From positions 6,526,633 through 6,590,632 of the forward strand of contig NW_006499436.1 of NCBI RefSeq assembly GCF_000471905.2: a DNA stretch of 64,000 nucleotides, written 5' to 3'. This stretch comes from Amborella trichopoda (taxonomy: Eukaryota; Streptophyta; Magnoliopsida; Amborellales; Amborellaceae). The translations under genes and the position numbers were made by a program. Positions 11,897-22,362 of the stretch are shown piece by piece (position 1 is the first letter of the stretch; the number at the start of each line of letters is the position of its first letter). The notes under the pieces were generated by a model that saw only the letters and a program-made list of their open reading frames with translations, was not told where the DNA came from and made no database searches.

Positions 11897-12880
11897 ATAC
11901 CATATCTAAGTTCAACTAAGAAAATTAACAAGTTCAAGCCAAAGTTTTCGCTTGTTTCTTCTTTCATGAGTGGTAGGGAAAATTTTAAAACTTTATTTTC
12001 TATTGGTCACCCATTGGGTTGGAGTTGAACCAAGAAAATTCTCCACTCCAAACTCTAGCAAACCAACTAAGTTCGACTCGAACGGAAAAATAGACTACCT
12101 CAAGCTTGTTGTACTTTTGTATCTTTGTTCTTTTATCATATGGATATTAATAGTTAACATTCAAAAAAGTAAAACAGGTCAATAAGAGTATTGCACCGCA
12201 GAGAGAACCATCAAAACCAGTTTAATGTATGATATCAAATATCATAAGTGTTCTTAAGATTACCCAATGAATTAGCCCCTAGCGATTTGTAAATTTCTCT
12301 TAACATGCAGTATTTGTAATTGCTTCATCACAGAGTGCTGGTGTGTAAAATCTTGAAATGGACATGTTTTGCTTATTGCATATATCTTTGACGATATCTA
12401 TCAAGAAAGAGAGCACTACTTTTTGTGTTTTTTTTTCTTTTTTTCTTTTTTTAATTGATTATAATGGTTAATGAGAACTTCTTTTCTTTGCATATTATCA
12501 TGAAAGTCTACATAACAAGAAGGGAACTACCTTAAAAGAACAAAGGAAAGGGAATATAAGTTGGGTCAGGCTTTGTGGGGATTTGATGATTTAAATCAGT
12601 GTTTCAAAATTGCCCTCATTCACTAGGATCTGTGTCCAGTTAATCCCATCTAATTAGGACAATTCTTGCCTCATATCAACTCTTTTGACAAAAAATTAAC
12701 ACTAGAAGCTAAAAATTAGTGATTGATGCGATAGAAGGGTTCTTATAATTGGAATAGCCTTGGTGGTACCTGATTTGAGCAATTATGAGTCAAATTGGCA
12801 ATATTTCAATAGAAAAATTGTTACATAGTTTGTTTTGGGTCTAGAAGTTGAAATATTTCTTGCATTTACAAAAAAAACAA
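11897..12880. other. AT-rich non-coding stretch
   Basis: No gene, repeat structure or RNA signature seen. A T-rich tract lies at 12420-12452. Confidence 0.5.
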
Positions 12881-13689
12881 GAGAACTTAAGTATTATTCA
12901 AGAAGTTATTCTTTTTTATTGTATAAACGACAAAATGAATCTGTTTATCAATAAAAATATGGATAGGGAAGATAGTACAATAGAAATAACTTTATGAATC
13001 TTTCTACCACACTATCTATTTATCAATATATGGGATTGATATAGATCAATCCATTTCACGATATGTGTTTACACATATGAAAATGTAAATAACACTCCTA
13101 TTTGATTTATATTCGTATTTATTCAGATAAATCCAAAAGAGTCCAATGTCAACTCCTTCAATTCATGGGTTTCTAATTATGATTTTTATTCAGGATTTCA
13201 TATTGTAATTGTGTTTATTTCACAAATTCGGAAAATATAAATTCTAGGATATATTGAGAAATTGTAGGAATAGTGTGGGTATATAAAAAAGAAAACGAAA
13301 TGGTCCATTTTTTATTCCGAATAAGTAATTGGTTGAGGGGTTAGCAGATAATCCAATGAGTTCTATTGTAAATTACTTGGATATAAAAAAAGAAGGGTAG
13401 ACTCCATCTATCTTTCATGCTTGAACCATACCATAGTGTAAAACATAAATAAGACTCCTAGGATAATAAACGAAAAATACATGACATGTGGATCACCTGA
13501 TGGAAGCAAGATTTGATTAACAATTAAAGAGGGAAGCAAATAAAAAGAAAATAAATGGAATACTGAGGAAGAATTTGGTTGGAAGATAAAAAGAAATGTT
13601 TGATCATGTGTATCCCTTTGAGTTTTGAAATTTGGAAATAATTGAAATCTTTCATCTAAAGAAGGGGGGGGGGCGAGGGGAATAGGTGA

Positions 13690-13915
13690 GATTTCATGTG
13701 ACAAGCCATAGCCCTGAAAAGATCGCTAACGAAATACCTCATTTAGAAGCTCATTTGTTTCATAATTTAAATATAAAGGGAATTGTGATGTTCATACTTG
13801 GGTGGAAAAATGTTATGTTTTATTAGGTACATTGACGCCTCAGACAGAGAGAATCATTGTATACCCCAGAAGATAGATTATTATGAGTCATACTTAGAAT
13901 TCAAGCATCCAGATT
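13690..13915 (+). pseudogene. rpoB: Plastid rpoB fragment
   Basis: The plus strand reads [19 protein letters not shown] then KGIVM, which matches the plastid RNA polymerase beta subunit segment (remembered form [30 protein letters not shown]). It continues after a frame change to YTPEDRLL and ILRIQAS, matching SYAPEDRLLRAILGIQVS. Only about 75 codons are present. Confidence 0.82.
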
Positions 13916-14354
13916 CATTATAAGAATAAGAATTTGTTATATCATTAATGAATGAATTCTATTTAATCTAATATTCAATTATTATTTAGATTCAATTATA
14001 TACAAATTCAATTTGTAATTCAAATTAGATTTATACACTAAGATTCTCTTTATATATATTAAGATTCTCTATTAATAATAGAATACTTTTCTCCATCCTT
14101 TCTAAAAACTAAAAAAAATAATACTATCATTGGTACTCATAACTTAAGTTGGTAATTCAAAAAGATTTCAAAGGGAGATCCTTAAATGTTTATTTATTTA
14201 GCAGTCTCTAACCTTTTTCCTTTGCCCCGTCTAAGTTTACTCTAGTTGTTGAGGTAATAAGAATTGAAAATGGCATTTCCTTCTTTGGAGATCCTTTATT
14301 TCTTCTCCTCTTCACCAATAAATCAGAATTCTCATGGAGAATAAGGAGATATAT

Positions 14355-14525
14355 GAAATCCCAATCTATGTTGGATATCATTCAATCATGTCCTGAATAA
14401 TAAGAAACCCTCCCCCTTATCTGATCCTGCCGACACAAATCCCAATCTATGTTGGATATCATTCAATCATGTCCTGAATAATAAGAAACCCTCCCCCTTA
14501 TCTGATCCTACCGAAACAATTTGTG
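14355..14525. repeat. Tandem duplication, 88-bp unit, inside plastid-derived DNA
   Basis: AATCCCAATCTATGTTGGAT...CTTATCTGATCCT occurs at about 14358-14430 and again at 14446-14518, almost without difference. I cannot place this unit in a named plastid gene. Confidence 0.85.
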
Positions 14526-14736
14526 TCTCGCTCTATCATTATCCATTGAGAGGTTAGAAATATATCTCTTTGACATAAAGAGTTGAAGGGCCCAAGGAAA
14601 CGAACGAGTCAAATACATTTTTCACATGCTTTCCTCTTTTAGATAGGACTAACAAAACCAAAACCAAACAGGGTTCTTTTGCTATCACTTCGTCCCATAT
14701 CTTACTTCTATTTAATTTAAGTTCCCAATAAGATAC

Positions 14737-15150
14737 TTGATTAGGTTGGTTCAGGTCCCGAGTCTCGTATCATTTGGAGTGGAGCGTTTCTTCAAACAAC
14801 AAGGAGCTGAGGCAACTATTCAATCAAATGATATTGAGCATGTTTCCTATTTCTTCTCAGGCACCAAAAACAAGTGGGGCATTTTTTATTTTACAAAATT
14901 GCATTCAATTTCTTATGTGGCAATTCCACCAAGATCTCTTCGTTAGATGGGGGAAGAATATAATTAAGAAGAATCAACACAAATCGGATTTTTTAGGAAG
15001 TATCAAGAGAGAAGTTTAGGTAGTATGTGGTTGGTAGACAAGGATAGGATTTTTAGCAAGGTTCGAAATGTATTGTCAAAAATTCAATACATTTTCATAA
15101 GATCTATTTTTGTTAAAGTACCAGATTCTAGCCAATTCAAAGGATAGATT
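14737..15150 (+). pseudogene. ycf2: Plastid ycf2 fragment
   Basis: Two overlapping frames on the plus strand read [19 protein letters not shown] and LFVRWGKN...ESDFLG-type sequence ([16 protein letters not shown]). After these comes [19 protein letters not shown] then [12 protein letters not shown]. These match successive parts of plastid Ycf2 (remembered [20 protein letters not shown]...FVQVTDSSQLKG). The reading frame shifts within the fragment. It ends where ndhF sequence begins on the other strand. Confidence 0.75.
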
Positions 15151-15154
15151 ATTG

Positions 15155-15506
15155 TTTTGGGTAAATGTCTTTGAAAATGAATTGATTAAGTCCAAATTCT
15201 GGAAAAATGAATGAATAGTCCCATATAAAAGATTGGCTATGACTATTCCAAAAATGGTAGTACTGACTAAATAAATTGTATTTTGTGCAAATTCATACCA
15301 ATCAACTGAAAGATTCAAATCTTTATGAAAAAGCTTCTTTGATATTGATGGAGTTAACTATTTAGATAACATGTTAAAGTCCATTAGTCCTTGATCGAAA
15401 CAAATTCCTACGGACCCAATGAACAAAGTCAATATGGCCAATAGAAGTATGGGGAATAACATAGTATTGTCCGATTCGTGGGGATAGAGAAAGCTGTCTT
15501 TTTTTG
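15155..15506 (-). pseudogene. ndhF: Plastid ndhF C-terminal fragment
   Basis: Read on the minus strand the segment gives [20 protein letters not shown], then LTPSISKKLFHKDLNLSVDW and YEFAQNTIYLVSTTIFGI, then LLYGTIHSFFQNLDLINSF. This is the C-terminal region of plastid NADH dehydrogenase-like subunit 5 (ndhF). There is a stop in the first part. Divergence from typical ndhF is notable, consistent with an old transfer. Confidence 0.8.
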
Positions 15507-15639
15507 ACAAAATGAGTGCTAAAGCATTGCATCTACAAACTTCACCTTTTCACCAAGCGTAGGTTTTTTTCAACAATTTTTTTTCTTTCCATCCAGAATT
15601 TCTTGTAAGGATGGGAGTGGTAAGTAAAAAAAGAATCAA

Positions 15640-15750
15640 ATCACAGTATCGCACCATCTCTGTAATAGGCAAATGCCTTTTTTTCTCTTAAAGTCGTCCA
15701 AATGATACGTAATAAACTATTTCTCATCGAACAAATGGCATCTTCTTCTT
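15640..15750 (-). pseudogene. ycf3: Plastid ycf3 (pafI) exon 1 fragment
   Basis: The minus strand reads [20 protein letters not shown] then GA, matching the end of ycf3 exon 1 (remembered [23 protein letters not shown]). It is followed by a GTGCGAT-like group II intron start at about 15655. Ycf3 is a photosystem I assembly factor in the plastid; this copy is dead nuclear DNA. Confidence 0.65.
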
Positions 15751-15990
15751 GAAATCCTAGCTATTCTTAGCATAATATTGAGGAATCTCATTGATATTAC
15801 TCAAACAAGCATGAAATGGGGCTCACATGAGCCTTTTGAAGCACGTTTTTCAACTGCCCCCTAATCTCCTCATTGGCTAATATCAACGTCCTGTAACGTT
15901 GTTGGGTAAGACAGCTCCCTGTGTAAGTTCAATTGAGTGCTCCAAGCTTTCAATCGAATAGCTAAATGAAGCCAAAAACTTGTTAGTCTA

Positions 15991-17454
15991 CAGCAAGGTT
16001 TTAAAATTCGACGATCCGGATCGAGAATCATCAATATTGTTTTGGATCTCTCAATATATCAGAGTCTGACTGGTACCCCCCCTACCCTCTGGACCTGGCT
16101 AATTCGAACCAGTCTGTACCAATTCTGACATCACGAATCGATTATGATGTCATCAACTATGTTTGAAACATCATATTTTTTTCTTTTAATTTTTTAAAGA
16201 CTTTTTTTTTTAGGTATCTAAAATGTTTTTTAATAAACAAACCCATAAGCAATAATTGGCCTCAACAACTGTTTACTAAGCATTCGTCTTGCTCAAGCAA
16301 GAGTACTAAAAGCCATGGGCCAAGCCTCACGCTCATTAACTTAGTTGATATGGGACAATTCTCCCACTAATTACTTTATATGCACAAAGAGAGAGAGAGA
16401 GAGAATTTAAGCAATTGCCCATTAAAATAAGATCACAATACTTTAAATACTTTGAGCCTCAAAAAATTGCAAGCAAAGAGAGAGATATGCTAGCAATAGT
16501 TTAAGCAATTTAAGCCCTACAACAAATCATTGCTGATCAAAATAAAATCATAATACATTAATTTTCCCTACAAATGAGCAAATAAATTGACAAAGGAAAA
16601 AGAAAAATAAAAAAGAGTAATTTCATCCCTTAGAAAAAATTAAATAGTTTAAGCAATTTAAGCCCTACAACAAATCATTGCTGATCAAAATAAAATCACA
16701 ATACATTAATTTTCCCTACAAATGAGCAAATAAATTGACAAAGGAAAAAGAAAAATAAAAAAGAGTAATTTCATCCCTTAGAAAAAATAAAAAAATATAT
16801 TGATAGTAAAACTATACATGACCTTAGAATAATAGCATATTAATTAAAAGTACACAAAATAAGATAGAAATGATAGGATAAGGCGCACATTCTCCCTATT
16901 TTAATATTTTTTCCCCCTCTTATACTAAATTTTTCATTAAAAGACAACTAGAGACCCAATTATGATTTTCTGCTACTAAAAAAAAAAAAATTTGTGATTA
17001 TTGCTCCTGATTTAAATATAAAATTACAAATCCAACCAACATATCTAAAATGATTCCAAAATCACAAAAAAAAAATCAAAACTTTATACTAGACTTCAAA
17101 ATTATTTACAATACCAAATTTTTAGCTACCTGGATCTTAGTCTAAAATTTCATTTTATTTTTATGAGTTGCATTTTAAATACCATTTTGACTATAAAATG
17201 AACTTAATACACATCAAACACTCAACATAAGACATATTATCAATATTTACATACTTTTGATATAATAACAAACAAGCATGATGCAATTATCACTATTTGT
17301 TTTTAGAAATTTTTAAAAAAAACTACATTTTTGAAAAATTATAGTTTTTTTTTTTTTTTGGGGGCCGGAACCTGCCGATCTGCTCGATTCTCCAATCCGA
17401 AATGGTTTTTGGGTTGGCCAATAAGTGTCACCAATCTTTTTTTTATGAGGTGCA
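15991..17454. other. Non-coding stretch with GA tract and tandem duplication
   Basis: No gene seen. It includes a GA run at about 16388-16404 and the 148-bp tandem duplication described separately. A hAT-like GATCCGGATCG motif occurs at 16012-16023, but I found no partner end. Confidence 0.5.
16497..16788. repeat. Recent tandem duplication, 148-bp period
   Basis: The segment from TAGTTTAAGCAATTTAAGCC to CATCCCTTAGAAAAAA at 16497-16644 is repeated at 16645-16788 with only one or two differences. Near-identity implies a recent event compared with the surrounding DNA. Confidence 0.92.
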
Positions 17455-17816
17455 GTTTGTATAGAGCCGAGGCTCTAAACAATCAAATTAGAGCTTACCT
17501 TCTATTGAGAAATGTAGTTTCAATATTGAAAATCTTTGTGATAGCCTTAAAATATATTTTTATCTCTAATTATAAAATTTAAAACTTAAAAAATAGTGTA
17601 GATCGAGTGGATCTATAAAAACTTGAAAATCTTGAAAATTGACGGTCCAAAAATATGTTACAAGATGCACTATTTCCAAAACTTGAAATTTATTTATTTT
17701 TTCACATGTCCACATATCTTGATGGTGAGATGATCAATATGAGGATAGTTGGGTATCAAAATAACCTCTTCTAATGAAATTTTTGAGGTAGGCTTTAGCC
17801 TCGGTTCTATATAAAC
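17455..17816 (+). mobile_element. MITE, 'CCGAGGCTCTAAAC' family, copy 2
   Basis: Left end GTTTGTATAGAGCCGAGGCT, right end in reverse complement GTTTATATAGAACCGAGGCT. The core contains AAGATGCACTATTTCCAAAA and GATCTATAAAAACTTG. Same orientation as copy 1. Confidence 0.85.
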
Positions 17817-18117
17817 TTTTTCCTTTTTTTGAAACCTTGGTGATCTTTTGACCTTTGGGAGGAAGCTTTCGTTTTTCTTTTCTTTTATGTGACGAGCAAT
17901 TTACCTAATCTGAAAAGGCAAACAAGAGCCTTTCTCAGTCGAGCAGTTTTTAATTGGAAAAATTACGTGGTCCCCCTCTTCCAAACTGAATGGCCAAATG
18001 AACCCTTAGATCCACTCAAATCCGTTAATCAATCATCTACCCCATCTTGGCCTTTTTTCCAGACCCGTTTAACAATCATCTACCCCATCTGCGCCTTTTT
18101 TTTTTGTTAATGGAAAG

Positions 18118-18502
18118 ATTTTATATAAGGTTGCAACCTTAAAATGTAGAATCAAAGATGCCCCTAAAAAATTTATGTTTTAATGTTGAAAAACTCTCTA
18201 ATGGATCATCTCAACGTGGAGATATATGAATATAAAAAAAATAATAACAATAATAAAAATAAAAAATTTGAGTCCTAGAAATAATACATCGTGCAACACA
18301 TTATCTAAACCGTCCATTTTTAAGATATTCATATGTTTATAAATCTACCTGATTTTAACCAATTTTTTATTTTTAAAATTTTATAGAATTGAAAGTAGAT
18401 TTTAAGATAATCCTAAGAATGTTTTACACAAAAATTACATGTTGTGAGAAAATTTGGAGGTGGACTTAATTGGATTGTTTAAGATTGCGGCTTTATAGAA
18501 AC
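18118..18502 (-). mobile_element. MITE, same family, copy 3 (diverged, inverted)
   Basis: Carries the reverse-complement core (CCTAGAAATAATACATCGTG, ACCGTCCATTTTTAAGATAT) with ends GATTTTATATAAGGTTGCAA and TTTATAGAAACTAC. It is more diverged than copies 1, 2, 4 and 5. Confidence 0.65.
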
Positions 18503-20523
18503 TACACCCTTGTCTTATTATTACCTAACTTATTTTGTTCAATATATAAAGGAAAATTATTTGGTGCATCCAAACCCCGGCCGCGCCTGATACTATGTGG
18601 GCTTGGAGATGTACAATATCCCTACAATCGGACGGTGTATGTTATTCCCTTTCATCGAGGGAGCCCTTCGAGGCATGGGAAATCGTGATTTATGACTTTA
18701 GCCCTCCCACTTTTTCTAGATGGAAAAGTGACAAATTTGCCCTTCCCCGTTAATAATTATATGAAATATTTTTTATTAATACATTTTTTTTTATGTTTTA
18801 TTTGTGATTTCGTACCCAAAAAAATCTCCTCTCTAACTCTTCTTCTTCCTCTGCTTTGTTTATCTGCAAACCGCCGGGCTGTCGATGAGGATCCTTCTCT
18901 CTCTCTCTCGCACTCTCTCTTCTTTCTTTATCTGCAAATTGTTGGGCCGTCGATGAGGATCTGGAAGAGATCAGCCCACCTCCCTATGCCAATTATCAGT
19001 AAGCAAAACCGAATGTATCAGTAAGAGCTGCATTAAAAAAAAAAAGGGTAAGGTTTCATGAGGTCAAGTGAGAATAAGAGCCATTGAAGAGAAATTAATC
19101 GCCCCAAATTCATTTGCATTGATCTTAATCCAGTTTGAAAGCCGCTGTAAACTATTCCATAGTCAATGAAAATGGTAATTTTTCATGAGATCCAAGTATT
19201 TGAGCCCAAAATTGAAATGATAGGAAGTTTTGAGAGTACAAATGATTTCAAAACATGATAATAAAATGTGAAGGCTAACCCTAAAAATAAACTATTGATT
19301 GAGAAAACTTGAAGGCTAACCGTAAAACTCATTTGCTCCCAATTAACTATTGCTGGTTCTTGAATAAGGTCTCTCTAGAATATACAGAGCTGAGAGAAGT
19401 TTCGGTTTGTGGCCTACTAACAAGGAAACGTACATAGAGAAGTTTCCTCTTCCCCATGCATATCCCCTGCATTTTCCTTTTGTCCCGGCTTCTATGCGGC
19501 CAAGCTTGCATATGTAGAAATGCGGGCCTCTTAATAAATCTATTTTTGGATATGGATTATAAGACTTAACTTTTAAGGACATGTAATCTCTAACATAGAG
19601 ATCATAAATATGAAAAAGAAAAAAAAAATTAAAAATTAAAAATAATAATTTTAATAAAAAAACATTTGGACCACTAGTTTCTATTGTTTTTAGATGGAAC
19701 ACTTACTTGCATCCATATTTAAGATAGATGATTTACACTTTTTGGACCGTATATGTAGAAATGTTGTCCAGCCCGCATGAAACAATTTTCATTCTCTTTT
19801 TCTGTCCCGTCTCTTGAGCACTCTTGCGTTCATTGTCCTTTTGTCTTTGGCTCAACTCTCAGTTTTCTCTTTAAGTTATGAGGTATTGGATCCAAAAGTG
19901 GTTAAATATTGGTTTTGTTGCAAAGGAAAATTGGGTATGGATCAATAGTCTCATCGAATTCTGATATTGGCATCAAGGGAAAAGGTGATTTTGCAATCTC
20001 AAGCTCAAATCGGTCCTCTAATCTTTACCAGGAAAATCTTTTGGTTTGAGCATTCTTCCAGTTGGTTCGCTTTGTGAGGATGAATAAATTCCTTAACAAA
20101 CCTTTGCAAAGCTTTCCCTGCATGTAATTTCGCTCCTCCCAAATTCGGACAAAAAAAAAAAAGAAGGGTATTCGTAAAACTTGTTTCCATAAAATTATTT
20201 TTTATTGAGGACTAAATTTGTCACTTCTCCATTCAGGAAAAGTTGTAGGGCTATAAAATTGTAAACCAAAACTTAAGAGGACCGTCAGAATACATGGACG
20301 GTTCAGATGTAATTGCCCTCATCATAACAGAGACGGGCCCTGCCACACCAAAACCGGGTCCATACATAAACCCAATTTGATCCGAGTCAAAAAAAAACCC
20401 ATTTGTTACCATATTCTTGCTTTTTCTGCTCTGCATAACCCGTTTCCCTCTCTCACTTTTTGTCTACTCTAATTACTAAAGACGTCGTCTACTCGATAAC
20501 TCTGGTAATTACACATAAAGTAA
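18503..20523. other. Non-coding stretch
   Basis: No gene recognised. A 35-bp direct repeat (TTTATCTGCAAA...GTCGATGAGGATC) occurs at about 18857-18892 and 18927-18961, separated by CT-rich sequence. Short open frames here have no recognisable motif. Confidence 0.5.
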
Positions 20524-20907
20524 GTTTATATAAATGTGAGGCCCTAAACAATCAAATTAAGGCACACCTTAAAAGTTCACTAAAGTTGGTTGTTTCGATG
20601 CTGAAAACCCTCAATTCAATCATCTCGACCTCAAGATGTCAAGATGTATAGACATGAAAAAAAATAACTTTCCAGTCTTAGAAATAATGCATCTTATAAA
20701 TGTTATCTAAACCGTTATTTTTCAAGATTTTCAAGTGTTCATGAATCTATTCGATCTACACTTTTTTTTAATCTTTAAATTTTATAATTAGAGATGAAAA
20801 TAAATTTTCGGGCCATCACAAAGATTTCTGAATTGAAACAACATGTTTCGACTCTATTTGAAGGTACACCTTATTTTGATCGGTTAGGGCCTCAACCCTA
20901 TACAAAC
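20524..20907 (-). mobile_element. MITE, same family, copy 4
   Basis: Left end GTTTATATAAATGTGAGGCC, right end reverse complement GTTTGTATAGGGTTGAGGCC, both followed by CTAA(A/C)C(A/C)(A/G)ATCAAA. The core is in the inverted orientation relative to copy 1. Confidence 0.82.
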
Positions 20908-21138
20908 TACAACCATTAAATAATCACTTAATTACAGCATACCATTTAGCTTTAATCTCTGGTTAATTGAGTTGAAACAACCATAATTCAACTGTAATTA
21001 TGAACCCTAGTTAAAAACAGTAAAATTTATTGCATACTATGCATTTCCTGGGTCCATAAAAGCAACCGCTTTATGCAAGATACCAGAGAGTCAGCAAAAA
21101 AAAAACAAAACATGGAAGAGAGAGAAACATTAGAGAAC

Positions 21139-21538
21139 CAAGGTATCAAAAAAAGCTAGCCGCTCCTAGGCGGCCAGCGCCAGCCCAGCGCCTGGGCGGG
21201 AGCCCGATCTTCGGGATCCCTTCAGTGAAAAATCATTCATTTTTAACTTAAATTTTATAATTTATTCCATTTCAATTTATTCCATTTCGCAACATACGTT
21301 TTATTTTAAGGGTTAAAAAATAAACTCCTTAACTTTTTTATACAAATTTTGGGTCAAAATGACCATTCTTCTCTTTGGAAGAATTTAAAAAGCAATTTCT
21401 GAAAACAATTTCTGTCTGACTTCACTCGACGCCCATCCAAGTAAAAACAACCGTTTTAGGCGCCTTTTCATGAGGCATACAGTTGTTTTTTTGTTAAAAA
21501 ACACCTAGGCGCCAGGCGGACAGTTGTTTTAAACAATG
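21139..21538. mobile_element. Small hAT MITE with GCCTAGGCG-type ends
   Basis: Ends CAAGGTATCAAAAAAAGCTA and, in reverse complement, CATTGTTTAAAACAACTGTC. Both are followed by short CGGCC/CCTAGGCG/GGCGCC motifs (21160-21195 and 21455-21520). Flanking 8-mers TAGAGAAC and CAGATAAC agree at 6 of 8 positions. The end motifs resemble the 2-kb hAT element at 47828-49833, of which this may be a short relative. Confidence 0.5.
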
Positions 21539-21728
21539 CAGATAACAAGAAAATTTAGGTTAAAAGAAGTCCCAAATCTTGCATTTATCCATAATCCTCT
21601 TACCAAAATGCATCAAGAGAGTTTCAAAAAAATAAAGTTCAAGAAAGAGCTTAAAAATACTCATCCTCACACAATGCCATGGAATAGGCACTTTAGCATG
21701 GAATATTAAATGTCCCCTAATTAATTTG

Positions 21729-21888
21729 GAGGAGAAAATATAGAGTGTCCACAAAAAAGAACGAAAATAAGAAGGTATTTTTTATAAATCTTCAAACTAC
21801 CTCATTGAAGAGGAGAAAATAAAGCGTATCCACAAAACAAAAACGAAAATAAGAAGGTATTTTTGATAAATCTTCAGACTACCTCAAT
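21729..21888. repeat. Tandem duplication, about 80-bp unit
   Basis: GAGGAGAAAATA...GAAAATAAGAAGGTATTTTT...ATAAATCTTCA(A/G)ACTACCTCA occurs at about 21729-21808 and 21809-21888 with several substitutions. Confidence 0.85.
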
Positions 21889-22131
21889 CAAGTTCAGTGG
21901 AAGAAAAACCACAATGATAGAGAGAGAACTGCTTCAATGTAGAGAGAGAATGCAGTAAGTTAGGGAGACCTGGTTGGGTGGAGAGGGAGCAAAATAGAAG
22001 TTTATTGATTTTTTTTTTTTTTTTTTTTGTAGGCTGTGGGGTGGATAGAGAGGGAGAGGGAAAGCAGTTCAATGGAACTTCGGTAGACCCATCACCCAAG
22101 GGTCTATTTGGCCATTAAGTTTGGAGACTGC

Positions 22132-22362
22132 TAATGGCAGCAATGGGCCAGGCTTTGACCTGGGGGCCCTCCCTGGCCCTGGGCAAGTTCAGGCCAAAAA
22201 CAAACGAAAAAAATAGAAGTAAAACAAAGAAACATGAGGGCTGGCCTGGAACGAATGGGTAAGCATTGGCCCTAGCCTGATCCTCAGGCCTCAATTTGTG
22301 GTCCAGGGACTACTTTTCTAGGAGCTTGCCGATTGAGCCTGGGCATCCCATTGCCAGCCCTA
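22132..22362. mobile_element. hAT-type MITE, 231 bp
   Basis: Ends TAATGGCAGCAATGGGCCAG and, in reverse complement, TAGGGCTGGCAATGGGATGC, with GGCCTGG/CCAGGCC subterminal motifs. The flanking 8-mers GAGACTGC (22124-22131) and GAGACTGG (22363-22370) agree at 7 of 8. Confidence 0.78.

Larger units (their letters stand above)
12880..15990. other. Nuclear plastid DNA (NUPT), rearranged
   Basis: Pieces of at least four plastid genes that are far apart in a normal plastid genome lie within 2.1 kb and in mixed orientation: rpoB (+), ycf2 (+), ndhF (-), ycf3 exon 1 (-). The sequence between them has the AT-rich look of plastid spacers (for example 12900-13400 and 13930-14120). All coding pieces carry stops or frameshifts. 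The outer limits are approximate because spacer sequence cannot be told from nuclear AT-rich DNA by eye. Confidence 0.8.

Noticed and set aside
13408-13704. A 98-codon minus-strand frame next to the rpoB piece
   Set aside because: It overlaps the plastid-derived block and matches no plastid protein I know; the rpoB match is on the opposite strand.
15840-15990. Minus-strand text [19 protein letters not shown] next to the ycf3 piece
   Set aside because: Probably another plastid fragment, but I could not assign it to a gene, so no gene call is made.
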